Below the pieces are notes generated by a model, which did not search any database, had not been told where the DNA came from, and worked only from the letters and a program-made list of their open reading frames with translations. From Conus ventricosus (taxonomy: Eukaryota > Mollusca > Gastropoda > Neogastropoda > Conidae), in assembly GCA_018398815.1 (NCBI GenBank), contig CM031616.1, forward strand, positions 29,233,886-29,297,885: a stretch of 64,000 nucleotides of DNA. Direction: 5' to 3'. The translations under genes and the position numbers were made by a program. This document shows, in pieces, positions 35,893-46,249 of the stretch (position 1 is its first letter; each line of letters begins with the position of its first letter).

Positions 35893-37480
35893 TGTCACGA
35901 GTTTGTCACGAGGCCTACGACGTTCGACCCACCCAGGGTGGCGGAATTACTTATTTGTTTATTGTCGTTGCTGTTGTCGTGTACCCGTCCCTTAGTGTGG
36001 CTTGTGGTGCGGTTGCACCTTGGTATAGTTCAGCTCAACTTCGGTTTGCTTTCTCTCTCTCTCTCTCTCTAATTCCACCGCCCGTGCTATTCATCCTGCA
36101 AGTTCACGGGTGGCCGGTACCTTTCTCTTGAACTTTCTGTCTATCGGCCTCTCGCCTGTCTTTTTACCCGTCGCACGTGCTTAGTTTTTTTTAGTTTGAA
36201 GTATGCTCACTCTGTGACGCAGCATGGCATGTTGGCCGCCATTGCTGGGGGAGGTTAGCTCTTCACTCGAGCGGAAGATGTCTCTGGGAGCGCCTGCTCC
36301 AGTCTCGGTTCCTTACCGTATCATCGAGAGTACAGTCAGTACTTTCAATTCCTGCAGTCGGCCTGTAGGAGAGGGACATCGCTTCTTCTGTTTCCGCATC
36401 TTCGCCTCTGTCCTCTCGACTGGACAGAGGGTAGAGAGAGTCCTCTGACCCGCCTCTTCGGGGTCACCCACGGGTAGCTGGTAAGCATCAGTTTCGTGGT
36501 CTGTTTGTTTTGATTTGTTGTTGTTAGCCGGCTTAGTCTTCGCTTTTGCGCAATTTTCTTTTGTTTTCGAAATTGTAAGAGAAATATTGTGTGAGACCTT
36601 TTCTCTGGTTAATTCCATCTTTAACCTGGCCATTCTAAATTATTTCCAAAATTCTTTCTCCTGTTTATGTATCTGGTGATGCGGTAGTCGGTGGGGAAGG
36701 GAGAGAACCTGGTGATTCAGGGTTGGAACTTGCTTGGTCTCGCTCGTCCGCCCCTGTCACATTCGCCGGACTTTTATCCTTCGGCCACCGTCTGTTTGTG
36801 TGTGCAAGGAGAGCGAGTTTTATGTTCACGAGCGTGCGTGCGCATGATTTGTCGTTCGGATGCGTGGTTGGAGATTTGTGTTATTTTGAAATGTGTTTAT
36901 AAAATGTGACAGTTGTGCCATTGAATTATTATTTGCAAATGTGGTGGCAGTTATTAAGCGATGGTCGCTGTGTTTGATTTATTTCCTAAGGAAGGAAAAC
37001 GTTAAGCGTGAGTGAGAGAAGGGTGAAGATAATTCATATTTGTTTTATAACCTGTTGATTTAATGCAGTCTTTTACCTGCATCGTGTGAGAAGACTTGAG
37101 TCAATGGGTTTACTGTGTGCGTACTTGAATACACTTCCCTCGCCCATCATGCGAGTGGCTGTTAAGACTTGACAGCAATGGTCAGACGGTACTGACGGCA
37201 GGGTTCCAGTACCCTTCTTCCTTCCTCCTTCCTTCTTCTTTTCCTCCTCTCCGACTCTCCTCCCAGCTACGTCCTTCCCCCCTCCCGGGGGCTTCACCTG
37301 GAGCACGAACTGGATGGTGCCACGTGCTGGTCGAGGCCACGTTCTGGCTGAGACCACGGACGAGATGGTGCCACGCGCTGGTCGAGGCCACGCCTTGGTC
37401 GGGACCGTGGACTGCTAGGGGAGCCCGCCGTCTCGACTGGCCGGCCTGGACCCCCGTCCAGGACCTCCAGTAACAGCTAC

Positions 37481-37513
<33 letters not shown>

Positions 37514-38052
37514 ACACGCTCTTCACTGCCCGCTTGGGAGTCGAGGGTGTCGGCTTTGGGCGACTCTCTGCGAGAACCAACCCGGCTCGGAGCACCTAGT
37601 GCGACAGGGTGCTCCCTGCGGACTTGACAGGGGCAGGGATGTGGACGCACTCCGTGGTGTGAGAAAGGGTCAATACTGGAAATATTTCTTTATAATTGTG
37701 TACATGTCATATGTGCTGGAATGCTGTAATTGTGATTGTGTACGTCGTATGGTGAAATATTTATTTATAATCGTGCATGTTGTGGGTGTGGGAGTGCTTG
37801 ATTGCGATTGTGCATGTTGTGTGCGTTGGAGTGCTTGATCGTGATTGTGCATGTTGTGTGCGTTGGAGTGCTTTATTGTGATCGTGCATGGTGCGTGTGT
37901 TGGAATGTTTATTTTGCTGGTGTGAATAAATGGGGTGTTGTATCGTAATCTTTATTGTGTGGTCTCTTGCGGAGCGTGTGAGGTCAGTCACTCCCTTCAC
38001 TCCCACCTAGACCGATCCTGTCAGGGCAGACCTCCAGGGGTCGGTCGTGACA
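35893..38052 (+). repeat. 3' LTR
   Basis: This 2160-bp copy of the terminal repeat has the same TGTCACGA/TCGTGACA termini. TATAAAA lies at 36898-36904, poly-C (29 bases) at 37483-37511 and AATAAA at 37925-37930. It is followed by the ATCAG target duplication. Confidence 0.92.
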
Positions 38053-38760
38053 ATCAGTTTGAACACAGATCTTTGATTCGATACGATCCACTTGGAACAG
38101 AAAAAAAAGAAAGTTTTATATATATTTTTTTTTTATAAGATGGTCTTTTTCTTCTTTTTTTCCCCCAAGATGATAGTAACGGATCAGTTTGAACACTTAT
38201 CTCTGACTCAATATGATGATTAACTTGGAACAGAGACATTAACTAATACAGTGAAGGTTTGAACAAAAACCTCTTACAGTGACATTAAATGATGAATACA
38301 ATGGAGATCCAGTTTGAATAGAGACGTTTTACAGTGACAGTAACTAATACAATGGGGATCAGGATTGAACAAAGACCTTTTACTGTGACATTAACTAATA
38401 CAATGGAGATCAGATTTGAACAGAGACCTTTTTCAGTGACATCTAATACAGTGGATATCAGGTTTGAACAGAGACCTACAGTGACATTAATACAATGGAG
38501 ATCCAGTTTGATCAGAGGCCTTTTACAGTGACATTAACTAATACAACAGAGGCCTTTTACATTGACATTAACTAATTCAACAGAGGCCTTTTACAGTGAC
38601 ATTAACTAATACAACAGAGGCCTTTTACAGTGACATTAACTAATACAACAGAGGCCTTTTACAATGACATTAACTAATACAATGGAGATCAGGTTTGAAC
38701 AGACCTTTTCCAGTGACATTAGCTAATACAATGGAGGTCCAGTTGAACCATAACTCCATG
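38053..38760 (+). repeat. Minisatellite, about 50-bp and 33-bp units
   Basis: Repeated units read roughly GACATTAACTAATACAATGG, then GAGATCAGGTTTGAACAGAG, then ACCTTTTACAGT. The left part has units of about 50 bp. From about 38530 to 38660, four units of about 33 bp lack the middle block. The LTR element inserted in this array: the bases left of it (to 23804) and right of it (from 38053) join into one normal unit. Confidence 0.85.
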
Positions 38761-39149
38761 CCAAGTCTATTCTTTTCATCATTTTTTTCAGGCAGTGATC
38801 AGGCCAAAGAGATAACAGACCTGCCTACCCTTCCGTAATCGTCCGTAATTTTACGGAAATTAACCCCCCATTACGGAGGTACGATTTTCCGTGCGAAATT
38901 ACGGAAAAGAAAATTGAAAAACTACGCAAATTTCAGACTCGAAAAATTGTCGACTGCTAGACCTTTCCGAGACCGCAGAGTAACTTCCCTTGACTCAAGC
39001 CGAAACCACAGATGGTTCGGAACTTGCGATTGGTCAATGTGGTGCTGTGGGCCAACACGACACGCCATCACATCTGTGCGCGCCATTCGAAGCTTTTTGT
39101 TCAGCCATTGTAAGACAAAGTTTCAACCGATTTTTTTGCCGGCGATTGT

Positions 39150-39575
39150 GAAAATGGCGGAGAAATCTTCTAAACGTTTGCATGAAACCGATGACGAGGG
39201 TTCGAAAACCACTGTGCCACAACGGAAGAAGGCGAAGAAGCAAGTGTTCCGAAGTAAATACACGCGGACTTGGCCTTGTCATGGACCTGGATTTGTATAC
39301 TCATTTCTGCTCGGTGTGCAATTCAGACTTCTCCATCGGACATGGGGGAGCAAATGACTGCAAGCGCCATATCTCGGGGAAAATGCACAAAGAGACAGCT
39401 GCGAGTGCCTCCAGTCAGAAGATCACATCGTTGTTTACGAAATCCAGCGAGAGCAGCGGTCAGACCCACACACGGAAGATCACCAACGCAGAAAGACTGT
39501 TGTGTGAGCTGATCTGCGAAAACAACTTGTCCCTGAGCTGTGCTGACAAGATAGTGGCGAAAATGAAAAGGTCCT
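39150..39575 (+). pseudogene. BED-type zinc-finger N-terminus of a hAT-like transposase
   Basis: The first frame gives MAEKSSKRLHETDDEGSK with a basic KKAKKQ segment. After one shift the next frame gives HFCSVCNSDFSIGHGGANDC, then KRHISGKMHKE, a C-x2-C ... H-x4-H BED-like finger. LLCELICENNLSLSCADKIV follows, resembling the segment after the finger in hAT-like proteins. The catalytic and dimerisation regions are missing. The frame ends inside the palindrome at 39528-39616. Confidence 0.65.
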
Positions 39576-39616
39576 TTTCATTTTCGCCACTATCTTGTCA
39601 GCACAGCTCAGGGACA
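39528..39616. repeat. Perfect palindrome, 44-bp arms, 1-nt centre
   Basis: Bases 39528-39571 are the exact reverse complement of 39573-39616, with one T at 39572 between them. The left arm is transposase coding sequence and the right arm is its fold-back. It is followed directly by (CA)n, 28 T and 20 G. Confidence 0.97.
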
Positions 39617-39630
39617 CACACACACACACA

Positions 39631-39648
39631 TTTTTTTTTTTTTTTTTT

Positions 39649-39678
<30 letters not shown>
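39631..39678. repeat. T28 run followed by G20 run
   Basis: Two abutting homopolymers follow a short CA tract, immediately after the palindrome. Confidence 0.95.
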
Positions 39679-39680
<2 letters not shown>

Positions 39681-39851
39681 GTACATTAGGTTCTTCATCA
39701 GTGGTGTCATCTGTGGTGACTGCTGTGTAAGTTACAAACTGTCAAGTATATCACCTTTGAATTGACCTGAAACTCCTGTCCTGAGTCCGTCATCTGCCAT
39801 CATCCTGCTTTGTTGTTTTTGTTCCTTTTTTACTGTTTATATTTTTTGTTA

Positions 39852-39937
39852 AAATGTTAAAAATGTAGTTGGAGTTTTGTACACATTATTTGTTCAATGT
39901 TAAAAATGTAGTTGGAGTTTTGTACACATTATTTGTT
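39852..39937 (+). repeat. Exact 43-bp tandem duplication
   Basis: Two consecutive copies start AATGTTAAAAATGTAGTTGG, inside the right half of the hAT-like element. Confidence 0.85.
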
Positions 39938-40052
39938 CAAAAACGCCGTGTATTACGCGTCCGTGGAATTACTGAAGGAAATGCAAAATTACTGAAAATC
40001 TCTGTGGTTATTACTGATGAGCACAACATGAGGTAGGCAGGTCTGAGATAAT

Positions 40053-41960
40053 CAGTGTTTGAAACACAATGTCACAAAGCTGAAACTGTGTAGACTTGTT
40101 ATTGGAAGCTGTCTGATACTGACAATGAAATGTTTCACAGTCGACCGATTACGAAACAGGAGAGAAAGGGAAAGATCGTGTGAAGAAGCAGCACATTCTC
40201 AATACAAACTCTGGTTCAATACAATATAAATTTTAATGTTAAACTTTTTTTTGTCACACTTTGAGACAATACAATACACTGTCATTGTTTAAAAAGAGAA
40301 AGAAAAAAAAACATCCACACACACGCCATCGTAAGTACTCTTATCTGACAAAGATATTCACAACAATTTTGAAATCAAAGATTATAAATTGTGTTATAAA
40401 CTGAAGTCCACATTTGTATCTAAACTTTGAAGTATAAAAACAAGATTTCACAGTGACAGTGGAGTAAAAGTCAAAATATCTTACACTGAGCTCCATGCTT
40501 AAAATGGTCAGGCGTAAAAAGGAAACTCCGGTGTAGGAATCCAGATGCACAGTCTAGGAGAGCCTCCCACCCCTGCACCCACACCCATCCCTGCGGCAAA
40601 TTCTGGCAAAAATCACTATTATTTGTGCAATCTGGTGCAATTTCAGACATTTTCACCTGTCCACAATACACACCCGAACCCTTTCAATTTTTTTTAAAAA
40701 AGATTTTAATTTTTTTTTTTCAGTTAGGAAAAAAATCTGAAAGCTTTGGCAAAAATGAAAACTGAATTTACTGTTACCCAAATGACCCCCTGGTTGTTGT
40801 TGTTTTTTGCCAACTCTTTAACTTTTTTGTATTAAGAGTTAAGAAAGTAAACCAATGTGTTTTAGACAACGAACTGTTCACTGTCCAATCTTGCATGCGA
40901 GCTTCTTTTCATAGTACCAGTGTAAACTGGTGTATTTCCCATTTGACTAGACTGCTTCATGCACAATTTGTGTAAATGTGCAAATGTAAACTGGATGTAT
41001 TTAAATGAGAATGGTTAGACGTGAAAGTGAACACTGTGCATTATGTGTCAACTACCAGGAATGTCGGCCAATGCACACAAAAAAATACAAAGAAAAGTTC
41101 AAGCATAACTGCCTTTTTTTTTTCTTTCTTTTTTGGTGCGGTGGATGGCGAGGGGATGTTATCATAACCATAATTTCTTGGTTTGGTTGGGGTTTTGTTT
41201 GTTTTAGGCTGGAGAACTTGCTTCTCATCCCAAGATTTCTGAGGAAAACCACAAAATTTTCAGAGGCAGGAAAGCGAACACCTGAGAAAAGTCCATTTAA
41301 AAGGATTGCTACCCGTGGTCATTATGGTCAATCACCATGCTTCTTGTGTTAATCAGAGCATTTCAGTGGCAGGTAAATACATAGGTGAACGCTATTTGTT
41401 CAGCCATTTTTTAAGTTGTGGGTCATACAGGGGCTGCTTCTTCTCAATGGAAAATATGATGTCTTGCATGTCATGAATTGTAAATCAAGACAAGACATTT
41501 GGGGACAGCACATTTGTCAACTGTTGGAGATTTGATTTGACTGAAAAGACTACAGAAGTGAGCAACTTTGATCAGCAGTTTTCGACTTGTTCTTGGAAAG
41601 TAAACTAACCAGGAACAGTACATTGTTACTTTTTCATTTTATTAAAAAGAGCTGAACAACGCCAATCATGACTTTAAAAGCACTCTTTGAACACCTGCAC
41701 TGCAAGAAGTATGCTGATGCTTCAAGAGAACTGGACTACAGTCAGAACAGACTGGATTTCTTGATCAGATTTATGTTTTTGACATCCCCCCCTCCCCCTC
41801 CCCCCATTAATAAACGAACATTCATAAATTTTGTATTTTGATGGTGTGACAGCCCAGATAGGTATTGCGTCATATGCACCCCTGTGGTGGATTTGGTTAA
41901 AAATAGCAAGAAGTGAGACGCACATTAGTGACAGTGTTTGTGTCTACAATAAAGGATATT
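40053..41960. other. AT-rich non-coding stretch, nothing recognised
   Basis: Open frames here are short and show no family motif. There are several A/T runs and one C-rich tract (about 41785-41803). I see no gene. Confidence 0.6.
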
Positions 41961-41974
41961 TGTCTCCGGTCCCT

Positions 41975-43520
41975 GACCCCAGGCTTACGCTATCGACGCC
42001 CTCTCCTTCCCTGGTCCGGCCTCATCGCTTACGCCTTCCCTCCCTTCCTGATCCTCCACAAGGTGATCAGGAAGGCGAGACTCGAGAGACCCAGGCTCAT
42101 TCTCATAGCCCCATGGTGGCCCACTCAGTCCTGGTTCCCAGACCTCAAGTCCCTCACTCACGCACCCCCTCTCCAGTGAAAACCAGGTGGGACAATGCTC
42201 AGACAAACCCGCTCGGGTCGCCCTCACTCCAATCCCCAGATGCTTCGCATCCACGCCTGGCTTCTGTGCCAGCCCGGTTGCGAGCATCTAAACCCACCTC
42301 CCGAATGGACAGGTCCCAGTCCGTCCTCCATATCCTCTCCGTCGCCGGGCCTCTCAGGAACTCCGAGACCTAGCCATGTCCTCTCGCAGAGCTAGCACGG
42401 AGTCCCTTTACGATTACAGATGGAGGAAATGGGTCTCATGGTGCAAAGACAATTCTGTCCCTCACAATCGCCCCTCCATATCCAGATAGGAAATTTCCTG
42501 TCCCACCTTAACCTCCGGCTAGCTCCCATCCGGGGCTACAGGTCGGCCATCTGCACGACCATCCGCCAAATGGGCGGACCTTCCTTTGAGAATGACTTCC
42601 TTCTCAGAGAGATCTCCAGAGGGCTGCTCTTCGTGAGGCCCAATCCCCTAGGCGTGTTCCCCTTTGGGACCTCTTCACTGTACTTGACGTCCTCAGGAAA
42701 CCCCCCTTGAGCCTGTCTCCTCCATTCCCTTCGACCTTCTCTCTATGAGACTACCTTTCTCCTCGCCCTCGCTTCGCCAGAGGCGAGGCGAGATCCATTG
42801 CCCTTAGCGGGGACCCCCAGAGACATTGCCTTCCACAGAGACGGCTCCGTCTCTCTTAAGTTCCTTCCAGAATTCCTAGCCAAGAACAGGAACCCGGTAG
42901 TGCCTCCCCTTACCTCGTCATCCCCCTCTGGCGGATACCCTAGGTGGAGACACCTCTTCGGACATAGCCCTGTGTCCTTCTCGATGTCTAACACACTACT
43001 GGGAACGCTCGCACCCCAGGCGCGTTTTCGCAAGACGTCTTCTTATTTCCATCAACCCCAGGAACATGAAAGACATCTCAGCTGGCACTGTCTCTAGGTG
43101 GCTCTCCAAGACGGTCAGAACGGCCTATTCCCAGGCCTCCAAGGATCTCCCCGTCTTGTCCCCCCGGGCTCATGAGGTCAGAGCGCTGGCCGCTTCGGCA
43201 GCATTCCAGCACTCTGTCCCCATGCGCCGCCTCCTGGAAGCAGCCTTCTGGCGTTATGAAATCTCCCTCATAAAATTATTATTTAAGGGACATCCGCATG
43301 ACCAGGGCTGATGGTTCTAATGGGATATCCTTTGTGGCGGCTAATGCAAGCATATCCGGTAACCCCAGGAACCACTAGGGCACTCGCCCTCCTCCTTTTC
43401 CTATAAATTCTGCTTATGGTCTGACATGGTACAGTATATGACGCCAAAATGGGGAGTTTGTATTATACTCCCTGTTTGGCTAGTACACTTACATGTCAGA
43501 CTCTAATGCCCGCCCTGCCT
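41975..43520 (+). pseudogene. DIRS-like retroelement fragment with tyrosine recombinase (plus strand)
   Basis: The first part (41985-42177) reads GLIAYAFPPFLILHKVIRKA, then LILIAPWWPTQSWFPDL, the end of the RT/RNase H region in DIRS-type elements. The recombinase follows in several frames: YDYRWRKWVSWCKDNSVPHN, IRGYRSAI, FHRDGSVSLKFLPEFLAKN, DISAGTVSRWLSKTVRTAY and AHEVRALAAS (the catalytic H-x2-R). NYYLRDIRM holds the catalytic Tyr. It would integrate a circular DNA copy without target duplication. Stops and shifts make it inactive, and gag and most of the RT are missing. A 3' non-coding part and terminal repeat follow (43322-43520), shared with the minus-strand copy at 59519-60805. Confidence 0.8.
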
Positions 43521-43760
43521 TCCCCACTAGCGCCAAGGTGCTGGGTTACCTTGCGCGCAGGCCTCGATGAATGAGGTACACGAAGTTGACACCGGCTTCT
43601 TCCTACGGCGGAAGCGGGTTGGGCATCACGTGACCGTCTTATTACTGCATTAGCCACACAAAAACTTCGGCCTGGCAGAGCTGACTAACTGCCGTGAATG
43701 CTATGGTCGACATGGTAAGTTACTAGCCAAACAGGGAGTATAATACAAACTACCCATATT
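43446..43760. repeat. Fold-back terminal unit of the DIRS-like family
   Basis: The left edge, ATGGGGAGTTTGTATTATAC followed by TCCCTGTTTGGCTAGTA, is repeated in inverse at the right edge (about 43710-43758). The arms are roughly 50 bp around 210 bp. A similar unit is at 59519-59838. It lies at the 3' end of the DIRS-like fragment. Confidence 0.75.
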
Positions 43761-44019
43761 TGCTAAGAATCCATTTTAGCCAGAGGGCTTCGCCTCCCTG
43801 AACCCCAACAGCAGGGCACCCGTTGGCCATGGATCCCTTGGCAGCCCCTGGACCCAGGCCTCTTTCAGAGATTTTCAGTCAGCTGTTCTCCAGCCTGTTG
43901 TTTGTTTTGTTTTTGTTTCATTGTGCCAAGCTGAAATGCATTCACTGCACGACTTAAAAATGAGTAAAGACATGCAGTAAAATATTTTCATCAAACATAT
44001 CACAGTGACAGACTGACCA

Positions 44020-45487
44020 TTTGGCGTCATATACTTTACCATGTCAACCATAGCATTCCACGGCAGTTAGCTCTGCAGGCCGAGATTTTTGTGGCTAAAT
44101 GCAGTAATAAGACCATCACGTGACGTCCACACTACTTCCGCCAGGGAAGAAACCGGTGTAAACTTCCTGTTCTGCATTCAACCTCGGCCTCCTGCCTAAC
44201 AAGGACAGGTTTTTTGCTCTGTCTCGCCTATACTTCTGTTTTTTTGTAGAGATTGCTTGTGTGCTTGCCTTCTTTACTTGCTCTGTTGTGGCTTACGTTC
44301 GACCATGGGTACCATTGCCACGTGAGGCTTATGGATGGCATTTTATTTCATTTTATTCACGCTCTAGGCGTGACGGCTCACGACTTCTCTTCACCCCATT
44401 GTTCTCCATTCGTCCCTTACTCGCCGGTTTGGGAACACGTCACTCTTGTAGTAACGCGTCAGCCACTCTCTCGTTATTTTCTTCCCCATTTCCACCGATT
44501 TCCATCTATCTCGGCGCGTTGTTTATTCCCAATAGCCATCTCGGTCATTCACATCGACAATCGATCTTCGTCGGTCGCTCGAGCCGCCATCTTTATTCTC
44601 GCCATTTCGGCCGACCCCTGCGTGGTCGTCCTCAGTCTTCGTAACCGCTTCACTGCTATGGAGGTTTTCCTCCTCTATATCATCTCCTTTTCCTTGCATC
44701 ACTACTCCTGATCGTCTTCTTCTATCGCTCGTCTAGTACGGTCGATCGGGTTTGTACCCACATTGCTACCATCAAATTAGGATGGCGGACGTGTTTTAAG
44801 AAAGAAGAGGAAGAAGAAGAAGAGTTCGCCTTTCTATCTCCCGTCAATCATTTAAGCCAATAATAAACATTTGTTATCCTAACATTCCCTCTACGAGTCT
44901 CCTTTCGGCCCCTCGTATACCTTCAGTGCGTCAGTCGATTTTACTCTCGCGCCCACTGCTCTCTTTCGATGACCTAACCCTCACCGGTCAATCGACCCGC
45001 CATCTTGGATTTTCCACATACGATCGGCTTCTCCTCCATATTGCCTCACCGCATGGTGCCCATTTTCAATCGCACATGCTTGCCGGTACGGGATTTCCCC
45101 AGGCCACATCTATTTGTACCCTATATGGCACTCTACGTATCCTTACTACAGGTAGATCGAGTGACTTACGATCTCTTGATCTGCCTACTGGTGCACATGT
45201 GTTTAGTACCTAATTTATCACAGGTAGATTGATGGTCTTTAACGATCTCTTCATCTACCAACTGGTGCACATTGATTAGTACCTTCTTAGCAATATTACA
45301 GGTGGAACAGGAAGTTTACACCGGTTTCTTCCCTGGCGGAAGTAGTGTGGACTCACGTGATGGTCTTATTACTGCATTAGCCACAAAAAATCTCGGCCTG
45401 CAGAGCTAATTAACTGCCGTGGAATGCTATGGTCTGACATGGTAAGTATACCAGCCAAACAGGGAGTATAATACAAACTCCCCATGT
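44020..45487. mobile_element. 1.47-kb cassette bounded by about 145-bp inverted repeats
   Basis: 44036-44179 and 45307-45450 are close inverse copies; the block GAAGAAACCGGTGTAAACTT lies on one side and its complement on the other. Both belong to the DIRS-like terminal-repeat family. The interior (44180-45306) has a 152-residue open frame (44253-44711) that matches no family I know, plus a degenerate duplication of about 75 bp (45137-45295). It is probably a non-autonomous or internally deleted DIRS-like element. Confidence 0.6.
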
Positions 45488-45567
45488 TAGCACCTACGTG
45501 TAGGGGTGGTACTGAAACATGTTTGCAGGATTAAGTGTCTTGGTGAGTGGGCACCCCTGTCCATGTC

Positions 45568-46247
45568 GGAAGTGATGCTTCTTCTTCTTCTTCTCGTTGC
45601 CTTCACACGCGGAGACCGGTTCGTTCCAGAAATGCCGTGGTCTTCTGTAGGGACGCCACCGTGCCGTACAGCTTGTCCTCGACGGGGGTAGGCTCTGGCC
45701 ACAGCTCTTCTCTCAACCATCGAAGTTCCCGCATTCCTGTAGTATGTGGGGCGTGTCCTGTTCAGCCTCTCCACAAGGACACATTGGGGATGGCACAACC
45801 TTGAGTTTCGAATGGAGGTGTTTATTTAGTCTGTTGTGCCCTGTTCGCAGCCTGAAGATGGTGACCTGCTCTGTTCTTGCAAGCAGGTGGAGGCTGTCAT
45901 TCTGTGCCGGAGTTCGAAACAGAGCTTTGGTGATGGTATTCAGCTCTTCAAGGCTTACAGCGTTATCTTCCTGCTCTTTTGCGGCGCCCTGTTTGGCCAT
46001 CTCATCTGCTTTTTCGTTTCCCTCAATGCCGCAGTGTGAGGGGATCCACTGAAGCACTGTTCGAAGACTCTTGATGTTGTTCAGTGCCTTCTTCAATGAG
46101 GGTAGCCTGTCACTGTTGTAGGCTTGAAGGACAGACAGAGCGTCTGTTAGAAAGACAACCTGGATGTTGTGGTCTGCTCCTGTGGCGATGGTGTGTGCTG
46201 CCTGTGTGAGAGCGTCAACTTCCGCCTTGTAGTTGGAAGTGATGCTT
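45568..46247 (-). mobile_element. 5'-truncated LINE insertion with 13-bp target duplication
   Basis: GGAAGTGATGCTT occurs at 45568-45580 and 46235-46247. The 654-bp insert between them reads on the minus strand as the C-terminal part of a jockey-like ORF2. NYKAEVDALTQAA and VVFLTDALSVLQA carry RNase H acidic residues, and WIPSHCGIEGNEKADEMAKQ is the conserved His/Asp motif. Then come TIFRLRTGHNRLNKHLHSKL and CPCGEAEQDTPHILQEC, the terminal Cys-His motif. Most of it is one open frame (45713-46096 and beyond), so it is relatively young. The 3' end carries AAG repeats in its own orientation. Confidence 0.88.
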
Positions 46248-46249
46248 TA

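Larger units (their letters stand above)
23805..38052 (+). mobile_element. Ty3/gypsy LTR retrotransposon, Gmr1-like, with nested LINE
   Basis: The complete insertion is bounded by direct repeats of about 2.17 kb and by a perfect 5-bp duplication, ATCAG (23800-23804 and 38053-38057). Both LTRs start TGTCACGA and end TCGTGACA. A primer-binding site follows the left LTR, and a purine tract (35881-35890) precedes the right one. The coding remains read gag - protease - integrase - RNase H, with RNase H after integrase, the order known from Gmr1-like gypsy elements; the reverse transcriptase is not found. A 5.97-kb LINE sits in the leader. Several frameshifts make this copy inactive. LTR similarity is high by eye, so the insertion is fairly recent. 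Confidence 0.9.
38817..40044 (+). mobile_element. Non-autonomous hAT-like DNA transposon
   Basis: A 12-bp terminal inverted repeat is present, AGACCTGCCTAC (38817-38828) and GTAGGCAGGTCT (40033-40044). It is flanked by a near-identical 8-bp duplication, GAGATAAC (38809-38816) and GAGATAAT (40045-40052). The left subterminal region is packed with CCGTAAT/ATTACGG motifs and the right one with ATTACTG motifs, as expected for transposase-binding sites. It holds only the N-terminal part of a transposase-like ORF. The 8-bp duplication and the BED-type finger support hAT. Confidence 0.72.

Noticed and set aside
44253..44711. 152-residue open frame inside the inverted-repeat cassette
   Set aside because: Not listed as a gene because it matches no family I know and CT-rich DNA readily gives such frames; kept only as part of the cassette finding.
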